Positions 58,367 through 64,000 of a stretch of 64,000 nucleotides of DNA are shown here, piece after piece. This DNA is from Sphingobacterium sp. xlx-96. GTDB lineage: Bacteria; Bacteroidota; Bacteroidia; Sphingobacteriales; Sphingobacteriaceae. How positions within the stretch are numbered: position 1 is the first letter of the stretch; every line of letters starts with the position of its first letter. The DNA lies in contig NZ_WFKM01000001.1 of assembly GCF_011007365.1 (NCBI RefSeq), positions 186,001 to 250,000 of the forward strand, read 5' to 3'. The translations under genes and the position numbers were made by a program. The notes beneath the pieces are model-generated. The model did not search any database and was not told the DNA's origin. It saw nothing but the letters and a program-made list of their open reading frames with translations.

Positions 58367-58597
58367 ATCCACAATTTGATTTTAGAGAACAAATATCAAA
58401 CCAATAAAGTCTGAAATAAAAATCAGAAAATAATATGGAATTACAAATCAAAGACTCTTGATCATTTGCTGAAAATATATTTTCGTAAATTAGAGGAATA
58501 GATTGTTAATGAACAAACATGATGATTACAAGTAGAAGGAAATATGGAACAGTTTTCGTTAAAACGTATGTCTTCAGAACAATGGGAAGATTATCAA
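58367..58597. other. Gap with no supported gene
   Basis: AT-rich. A frame starting MEQFSLKRMSSEQWEDYQ at 58543 runs on through the promoter and into the lipoprotein gene in another frame; I do not support it as a gene. Confidence 0.4.
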
Positions 58598-58629
58598 TTT
58601 GTGTATATATACTGGATTTGGTTAATTTG
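58598..58629 (+). promoter_or_regulatory. Probable promoter of the lipoprotein gene
   Basis: TTTG (58598-58601), 20 nt, TTAATTTG (58622-58629, seven of eight), 23 nt before the start. Confidence 0.5.
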
Positions 58630-58652
58630 TATTCTTAAATTTTTATATATCT

Positions 58653-59186
58653 ATGAAGCAGTTCCGTTTTATTATTTTTTTATTAGCTAGTTTATTTTTT
58701 ATTGCTTGTCAATCTACCAGTCCAGATAAATTTTTTGGACAAGTGGTACTCAACACAAATCTGATTGCCGATTTTGATCCGGCAACTTTTGGCAAACGTC
58801 TTCAACAAGAGACGGTCGAATTCCCTGATATCCCATCTAGTAAGAAGAATGGAGATGAAGCACAACAGATTGTCAATCTGAAAGTCCTAACGGTAGAGAA
58901 GGCCATCAAAGACATCAAGGGGTTAACGGTATCGGATGATGACGCAAAGGCTTTGCAAGAGCAATCTATTCAATTATTTGAAGCGGTACTTCCCGTTTAT
59001 AAAAATGAATACGCAGCTTACGCGAAGCTTTGCGATACCAAGGGGACGGATGAAGAAAAACAACAAATTATTGAAACAATTGAAAAGGAATACTTGCCTA
59101 AAGTAGAAGGTTTGTTCGAGAATGTTTATGGTTTAGGAAAGAAATATGCCGATAAGCATCAATTGAATGTTAAATGGGGGTATTAG
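58653..59186 (+). CDS. Putative lipoprotein, helical
   Basis: 177 residues. MKQFRFIIFLLASLFFIAC is a lipoprotein signal with the lipid Cys at residue 19. The mature domain is almost entirely helical and acidic (EKAIKDIKGLTVSDDDAKAL, EKEYLPKVEGLFENVYGLGK). It resembles DUF3053-like lipoproteins, but this is tentative. Single gene with its own promoter and terminator. Confidence 0.7.
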   Translation: MKQFRFIIFLLASLFFIACQSTSPDKFFGQVVLNTNLIADFDPATFGKRLQQETVEFPDIPSSKKNGDEAQQIVNLKVLTVEKAIKDIKGLTVSDDDAKALQEQSIQLFEAVLPVYKNEYAAYAKLCDTKGTDEEKQQIIETIEKEYLPKVEGLFENVYGLGKKYADKHQLNVKWGY

Positions 59187-59214
59187 AAAATAAAAACTTC
59201 GTTTGATTGAATAT

Positions 59215-59252
59215 AAAGCCACTAAAGAGCATACTTTAGTGGCTTTGTTTCG
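59215..59252 (+). terminator. Terminator of the lipoprotein gene
   Basis: AAAGCCACTAAAG (59215-59227) pairs with CTTTAGTGGCTTT (59234-59246) and is followed by GTTT. Confidence 0.8.
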
Positions 59253-59260
59253 CTAATTAT

Positions 59261-60595
59261 TTAGCGGAGAAAGTTTCCGTACCAATGTCCGGATGCTTTG
59301 ATAATACGTTGCTGCGTTTTAAAATCAACATGTACCAGTCCAAATCGGGGATGATATCCTTCGGCCCATTCAAAGTTGTCTAAGAAAGTCCAGACAAAAT
59401 AGCCTTTAATATTTACACCTTCATTTTTCGCGCGGAATACCTGTTCGATAACATCTTTTAGGTATTGTGTCCTTTGTAAATCATCGACACGGCCATCTTC
59501 AACTAGATCCTTAAATGCCGCCCCATTTTCGGTGATAATAAGCGGAGGAATATTAGGGTAAGCATCAAATTTCTTAAGTATATGATACATCGATTCAGGA
59601 TAGATTTCCCAGTTCATAGCCGTTGTTTCAACCTTTCGTTTTTTTGCACTTACAATCTTAGCACGTAAGAAGGGAACAAATAGCGAATGCCGTATCACCT
59701 CTCGGGTGTAATTCTGTACACCAATAAAGTCCATATCAAATTTTAAATCCGTATCGTCGCCCTGTTTCATATAGCGTTCGATTCGATTTAAGACCTTGAT
59801 CTCTTGAGTAGGGTATCCCATTCCCAATAGAGGCTCAATGAAATAGCGATTGAGCAGTACATCTGCTTTTCTCGCGGCAATGATGTCTCTTTCCTTCGTA
59901 GAGTAAGGTTCGACATGGGAGCAGGAGAAGGTCGTGCCGACATAACTTTCTTTTTGCAGTGATTTGATGATTCTGCCTCCGTGGGCTTGAGCCAATGCTG
60001 CATGATGCGCCGCAGCTAGAAAGTTGTTCAAGCCTTTTCTACCAGGTGCGTGTACTCCAAAAAAATAACCCGCAGCTGTAAATACAGTAGGCTCATTGAG
60101 GACTATCCAGTTTTTTACACGATCGCCAAAATACTTGACACAGAGAGCCACATACTCGCCAAACCAATCTTTTACATCTCGGTTTGTCCAGCCACCCTTT
60201 TCTTCGAGTGTATGGGGGAGGTCCCAGTGATATAGTGTAACCCAAGGAGTGATTCCCAAGCTTAGCGAATAATTGATAAGTCTATTGTAAAAATCGATAC
60301 CAGCCTGATTTACGTTTCCTATCCCATCGGGTTGTATTCTGCTCCAAGCAATAGAAAATCTATAGTTAGGAATATGCATACTCCGCATCAGTTTCAGGTC
60401 ATCTTCATACCGATAGTAGAAATCGCAAGCGATATTGCCATGCTGATTATGTACAATTTTATTTTTCTTTTGGACAAAAATATCCCAGATAGAGGGACCT
60501 TTTGCATCATGGTCATGCGCTCCTTCTATTTGATAAGCTGCGGTAGAAACACCCCAAATAAAATTCTTACCAAAAGTGTTTTTAGTTATTAACAT
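59261..60595 (-). CDS. Glycoside hydrolase family 1 beta-glucosidase
   Basis: 444 residues, complete GH1 TIM barrel: NFIWGVSTAAYQIEGAHDHD, PNYRFSIAWSRIQPDG, the acid/base Glu in NWIVLNEPTVF, the nucleophile Glu in LIITENGAAF, and the aglycone region GYFVWTFLDNFEWAEGYHPR. No signal peptide, so it works on sugars already inside the cell. It is transcribed in the same direction as, and downstream of, the DeoR regulator, which may control it. Confidence 0.95.
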   Translation of the reverse strand: MLITKNTFGKNFIWGVSTAAYQIEGAHDHDAKGPSIWDIFVQKKNKIVHNQHGNIACDFYYRYEDDLKLMRSMHIPNYRFSIAWSRIQPDGIGNVNQAGIDFYNRLINYSLSLGITPWVTLYHWDLPHTLEEKGGWTNRDVKDWFGEYVALCVKYFGDRVKNWIVLNEPTVFTAAGYFFGVHAPGRKGLNNFLAAAHHAALAQAHGGRIIKSLQKESYVGTTFSCSHVEPYSTKERDIIAARKADVLLNRYFIEPLLGMGYPTQEIKVLNRIERYMKQGDDTDLKFDMDFIGVQNYTREVIRHSLFVPFLRAKIVSAKKRKVETTAMNWEIYPESMYHILKKFDAYPNIPPLIITENGAAFKDLVEDGRVDDLQRTQYLKDVIEQVFRAKNEGVNIKGYFVWTFLDNFEWAEGYHPRFGLVHVDFKTQQRIIKASGHWYGNFLR

Positions 60596-60822
60596 CTATT
60601 TCAATTTGTTCGATTAGCTTCTGTGTGACCGAAGTGGCGAATAAAATGAGCTGAACCGGGCTAAAAATAGACGATAGACAACGTTCTGAAAAAAGTAGAT
60701 TATTGTTTTCATGGCCATGTAAATTTATTAATCCTGTTTTGGAATAATGTTTACATAAATCTACTGGTTTTCTGTTAATTGTATATTATGTAAAGATTAA
60801 GATTATGCGAAGAAATCAGAAA
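60596..60822. other. Gap between GH1 and DeoR genes
   Basis: No gene or clear terminator seen; it holds the leader of the GH1 gene on the minus strand. Confidence 0.4.
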
Positions 60823-61569
60823 CTATAGAATTTCTATTCCCAGTTTTGCCAGTGCTTTAGTTCCTGGCGTACCTTTTGAATTCTCCGTTATTAAGGTGTG
60901 CATACAGTCTGTCTGGGCTACAAAATAGGGGGATTCACTATTTATTTTGTCCGAAGTACATAACCCCACGGTTTTGATGCTGTGACTCATCATCGCTAGC
61001 TTTATTTCTGCGTCTTCCAGGTCCTTGCAGGAAACGTTATCTGGGGCAATGCTGCATATTCCTAAAAAGTAGATATCCACTTTAAATTTAGCAATACCTT
61101 GCAGTGTCTCGTTGCCGTAGGTTGCAAACGAAGTTTTATTGAGCTTTCCGCCTAAAAAAATAAGCTCCGCAGTAGGATGATCTTCAATAGCATTAGCGAC
61201 GGGAAAACTATTGGTGATGATTGTTACTTTTAAGTCTAGAGGTAGAATTTTAGCTAATTCTAAAACAGATGTTCCGCCGTCAAAGAATAGCACTTGTCCA
61301 CTTTTGATGAGTGATACTGCTTTCTGTGCGATAATTTTCTTTTGATCGATATCGGTATTCTCCCGATCCCGATAATGATGGGGAATACGGGATACAGATA
61401 CTGCCCCACCACGAACGGCACGTAGTAAGCCTTTGTTGTCAAGTTCTTTGATATCTCGTCTTATTGTATCCTCTGAAACAGCTAGTTTTTTAGATAGCGA
61501 TTGAAAGGAAGACGAGCCATTGGTAACGGTCTCTTTAACAATAATATTATGACGATCCTCTTTTAACAT
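60823..61569 (-). CDS. DeoR-family transcriptional regulator
   Basis: 248 residues. N-terminal DeoR helix-turn-helix (SFQSLSKKLAVSEDTIRRDI, KELDNKGLLRAVRGGAV) and a C-terminal sugar-phosphate sensor domain (VLFFDGGTSVLELAKILP, ITNSFPVANAIEDHPTAELI). Such repressors respond to a phosphorylated sugar. The promoter lies so close to the ATG that the transcript may be leaderless, and a palindrome overlaps the promoter. Confidence 0.92.
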   Translation of the reverse strand: MLKEDRHNIIVKETVTNGSSSFQSLSKKLAVSEDTIRRDIKELDNKGLLRAVRGGAVSVSRIPHHYRDRENTDIDQKKIIAQKAVSLIKSGQVLFFDGGTSVLELAKILPLDLKVTIITNSFPVANAIEDHPTAELIFLGGKLNKTSFATYGNETLQGIAKFKVDIYFLGICSIAPDNVSCKDLEDAEIKLAMMSHSIKTVGLCTSDKINSESPYFVAQTDCMHTLITENSKGTPGTKALAKLGIEIL

Positions 61570-61573
61570 AAGG

Positions 61574-61607
61574 CAAACCTACATAAATTCAATATTGTAC
61601 GCAATAT
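61574..61607 (-). promoter_or_regulatory. deoR promoter with overlapping palindrome
   Basis: Minus strand ATTG (61605-61602), 20 nt, TAGGTTTG (61581-61574, perfect). ATATTG-TACG-CAATAT (61592-61607), a perfect 6-bp-arm palindrome, covers the -33 site. Only 4 nt separate the -7 element from the start codon. Confidence 0.55.
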
Positions 61608-61672
61608 AATCGCGCGGTAATGTAAAATTGATAAGATTTATTGTTTCTATATATTGCTGTTATTTGCAATGT

Positions 61673-61705
61673 TTTGCTTTGTATTTCTAAGTTTTGCTAT
61701 ATTTG
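61673..61705 (+). promoter_or_regulatory. Promoter of the HAD-nucleotidase gene
   Basis: TTTG (61673-61676), 21 nt, TATATTTG (61698-61705, perfect). Confidence 0.6.
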
Positions 61706-61721
61706 ATTAAAATTATAAGAT

Positions 61722-62252
61722 ATGCATAATAGAAAAACAATAGCGTTGAATATGGATGGGGTCTTGGCCGACAATCTGGATCATTATCTCAATTATTATC
61801 ACCAAGAGACAGGTATACAGCTTACTGAAGCGGATGTATTAGGATTACCTGAAGGAGAATGTGTGCCCGATAAAACAGCGGTGAGACGTTACATTGGCTC
61901 CGAAGGTTTTTTTAGAACACTTCCTGTAGCAAAGGACGCACAAGAGGTCGTGAAAGAACTACACGATAGATACGATGTTTTTGTGGTATCGGCAGCGATG
62001 GAGTTTCCGTGGAGCCTTCGGGAAAAAAGAGACTGGTTAGCTGAGTATTTTCCATTTATCTCTTGGCATAATATTGTCTTCTGTGGACATAAGCATATTA
62101 TCAATACCGACTATCTAATCGATGATCATGTTAAGAATTTGCTTACTTTTAAAGGAAAAGGTTTAATGTTTAATAGTTTTCACAATATCAATGAACATCG
62201 GTTTGAACGTCTGCAGGATTGGAAGGACGTACATCGGTATTTCCTAAGATAG
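61722..62252 (+). CDS. 5'(3')-deoxyribonucleotidase-like HAD protein lacking the nucleophile Asp
   Basis: 176 residues of the NT5C HAD subfamily: motif I region IALNMDGVLADNLDHYLN, cap region VLGLPEGECVPDK, motif II/III VFVVSAAMEFPWSLREK, then FCGHKHIINTDYLIDDHVKN (motif IV). In active members motif I is DMDG; here residue 10 is Asn (codon AAT, one substitution from GAT), which removes the phosphoryl-accepting Asp. All other motifs look intact. It may be inactive, or retained for binding. A perfect promoter precedes it. Confidence 0.85.
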   Translation: MHNRKTIALNMDGVLADNLDHYLNYYHQETGIQLTEADVLGLPEGECVPDKTAVRRYIGSEGFFRTLPVAKDAQEVVKELHDRYDVFVVSAAMEFPWSLREKRDWLAEYFPFISWHNIVFCGHKHIINTDYLIDDHVKNLLTFKGKGLMFNSFHNINEHRFERLQDWKDVHRYFLR

Positions 62253-62415
62253 TTTTGCCGCTTAGTCCGTTTTTTGACGTTTATCGGATCTTTTGATGGG
62301 AGGCTGGAGGGCTAGACCCATACTCAGGTAGGGGTGTTATAAACTATAGATATAACTGTATTCAGGGATTTTATAGTGACAAATAATAGCGATATTTGAG
62401 TATATTTTGTTGTAT

Positions 62416-64000
62416 ATGAAGTTTATGGTCTGCCTTTTTTTATTATTTCAGTTTAGCCTGAGTTACACTCAGGAATATCAAGTTGTAGAATCTATAGACT
62501 TTGGGGATTACCTTTCTCCCCTAATGAAAATTAAGAAATTAGGTAAAACTTATTATTACCATCCAGCTAGTGATTTTTGGATAGATGATGTCGAAGAGCA
62601 TTCCGCAGGTTTGTTTGTTGTTGTTAAGGACGATAAATATGGTATGTTGAGAGAGGATGGAAAAGTACTGCTGCCCTGTGTATACGACCATATCAAGCTC
62701 GAGACACGTTATGAAGGACAATGGGAGGAAGGGATAGCTTATGACTATAAATTTGCGGTTTTGAAGCGTAAAGGTAGCGTTGGGGTAGCAGATGAACAAG
62801 GAACTATTATTGTTCTCTTTGATTATGAAGACGCTAAAGTCATCAATAAGGCAGTGATAGCGGTATCTCGAAAAGAAGTATGGGGCTGGGTTTCTGCGCG
62901 GACAGGACAATTATTACAAGAACCACAATTCGAGTATGTAACAAATTTCTATAATGATGATTTCGTAGAGATTAGGAACGGCGAACAGGCCGGATTGGCA
63001 AAAGCGACAGGTGATGTCATTATCCCTATAAAGTACGATGATTATATGCGTATACTTTACGATGGGGAGGAGGTCCGCTTTGAAGCGAATATTTCAACTT
63101 GTTCCTATGTCTTTGATACTACCGGGAATGTGCTGATCTCCGGTCATGAGCTCTATCGGGCTATCGAAGGGTCTAGTTTATTGGTGTTTAAAGAAAAGGA
63201 TTATTTAGGCATTATAGATCCTGTGTCCAAAAAAGTGATTGTACCAGCTTCGTTGGAGTATATTGGCGGATTTAATCGTAATCTAGCGAGAGCAAAAAAG
63301 AAGGGGCAATACGGTGTGATTGGTGCACAAGGAGAGATAGTGCTTGATTTTGAATACGATGAAGTCAGCTTCTTAAAGGCTGATGGCAGATATACCGATG
63401 AATCTGTCCCAACAATTTCCTTGGGCGGGCGAAGGAGTGCTTACGATCGTGACCCCAAATGGAAAGCCCGTATGGACTACGAAAGCGAAGTTCATAAAAT
63501 GCCTTATTTAATAGCAGCAATGAATGACGGACAGAAGGGGATTTATAACTGTGAGGGAAAATCTATTCTTCCTATGGGCAAGTATAGCGGTATAGATGCA
63601 CATTATTATAATGGAAAGACGGTTTATCGAGTAGAAAATCAAGGTAAAATAGGAGTAGCTGATGAGCTTGGCGAGGAAATTCTTCCTCTGGATTATGTTG
63701 TTGAAAACTCCTATCAGTTTTCAAATAGGGGCGTAGAATACCAACCTCAGGTGCTTAAGCGGTATTTGGCTTTCTCTAAAGGAAAGCGGGAAGGAAGTTA
63801 CCTTGAGCAAATCGGACTCTTCGATTTGGAGACGAAAAAGCTAATTATACCAATGGCTGAGCAGTATATCGATATACTAAATGAAGAGTGGATGCTAGTG
63901 CGTAAACGTTTGGAAAACTATGATAATGCCTTTTACAGTTATAATATAAAGCAAAATCGGATGGACACTTTATTACATCAAATAGCGGAATGTCATTTGG
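62416..64000 (+). CDS. WG-repeat protein, secreted, 3' end outside the window
   Basis: The frame is open from ATG 62416 to the window end (528 codons). The N-terminus MKFMVCLFLLFQFSLSYTQ is a signal peptide. The rest is about ten WG-type beta repeats of 45-60 residues, for example KYGMLREDGKVLLPCVYDHI, VWGWVSARTGQLLQEPQFEY, YLGIIDPVSKKVIVPASLEY, QYGVIGAQGEIVLDFEYDEV and KIGVADELGEEILPLDYVVE. WG-repeat proteins are expected to form beta propeller-like binding surfaces in the periplasm or on the surface; ligand unknown. Confidence 0.85.
   Translation, partial: MKFMVCLFLLFQFSLSYTQEYQVVESIDFGDYLSPLMKIKKLGKTYYYHPASDFWIDDVEEHSAGLFVVVKDDKYGMLREDGKVLLPCVYDHIKLETRYEGQWEEGIAYDYKFAVLKRKGSVGVADEQGTIIVLFDYEDAKVINKAVIAVSRKEVWGWVSARTGQLLQEPQFEYVTNFYNDDFVEIRNGEQAGLAKATGDVIIPIKYDDYMRILYDGEEVRFEANISTCSYVFDTTGNVLISGHELYRAIEGSSLLVFKEKDYLGIIDPVSKKVIVPASLEYIGGFNRNLARAKKKGQYGVIGAQGEIVLDFEYDEVSFLKADGRYTDESVPTISLGGRRSAYDRDPKWKARMDYESEVHKMPYLIAAMNDGQKGIYNCEGKSILPMGKYSGIDAHYYNGKTVYRVENQGKIGVADELGEEILPLDYVVENSYQFSNRGVEYQPQVLKRYLAFSKGKREGSYLEQIGLFDLETKKLIIPMAEQYIDILNEEWMLVRKRLENYDNAFYSYNIKQNRMDTLLHQIAECHL

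Noticed and set aside
58543..58652. Small frame starting MEQFSLKRMSSEQWEDYQ
   Set aside because: It runs through the lipoprotein promoter and overlaps that gene in another frame; no family match.

Overview
The window is a low-GC, densely packed chromosome segment from a Bacteroidota bacterium, most likely the family Sphingobacteriaceae (Sphingobacterium or a close relative). This is inferred from Bacteroidota-type promoters (TTTG, about 19 nt, TAnnTTTG; near-perfect in front of all three tRNA genes), weak Shine-Dalgarno sequences, and Bacteroidota-specific families (DUF4294, DUF3098 beside ftsX, DUF5606, a short Obg, a SpmA-SpmB fusion, BshB1). No species call is made.

Layout. 0-4 kb: 3' end of a DPP IV-type peptidase, then a membrane protein-dxr-rseP operon. 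4-10 kb: divergent LysR/methyltransferase pair, thioredoxin-TPR protein, accA, mscS, coaA. 10-18 kb (mostly minus strand): OsmC, mgsA, spmAB, pabB, purA, fur, Rel. 18-24 kb: DUF4294, glutathione peroxidase, bshB1, and the opposing operon ftsX-DUF3098-uppP-truB-ribF. 24-33 kb: leuS, an overlooked small gene, DUF5606, cyclophilin, radC, gap, BadF-type kinase, pfkA, Nudix-like regulator. 33-39 kb: TetR-TolC-adaptor-RND efflux operon. 39-41 kb: tRNA-Arg, adk, obg.

41.4-48.7 kb is an accessory, decaying island that starts at a duplicated tRNA-Lys gene. It holds a partial third tRNA 3' end, an outer-membrane protein fragment, an ISAon1-type transposase remnant, a Cys-rich HExxH protein with a downstream lipoprotein, a frameshifted DDE-transposase IS, and two adjacent secreted-protein genes interrupted by five in-frame stop codons but no visible frameshift. 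48.7-52.5 kb is the oxidative pentose phosphate operon gnd-zwf-pgl. 52.9-58.4 kb mixes intact genes (YeiH-type transporter, threonine aldolase, SMI1/KNR4-like protein, GNAT) with four broken ones (VOC protein, small membrane protein, metallophosphoesterase, AI-2E permease). 58.6-64 kb: lipoprotein, GH1 glycosidase, DeoR regulator, HAD-type nucleotidase with its nucleophile Asp replaced by Asn, and a WG-repeat protein running off the window.

The least expected structure is (i) a dispersed repeat family with imperfect palindromic ends (copies near 19.4, 19.5, 48.6 and 52.8 kb), (ii) the in-frame-stop gene pair at 46.3-48.6 kb, (iii) a self-contained small-gene transcription unit at 27.3-27.5 kb, and (iv) several proteins that keep their fold signature but lack key catalytic residues. 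No CRISPR array, prophage, restriction system or complete new defence system was seen. All calls come from reading the sequence; no database search was run.
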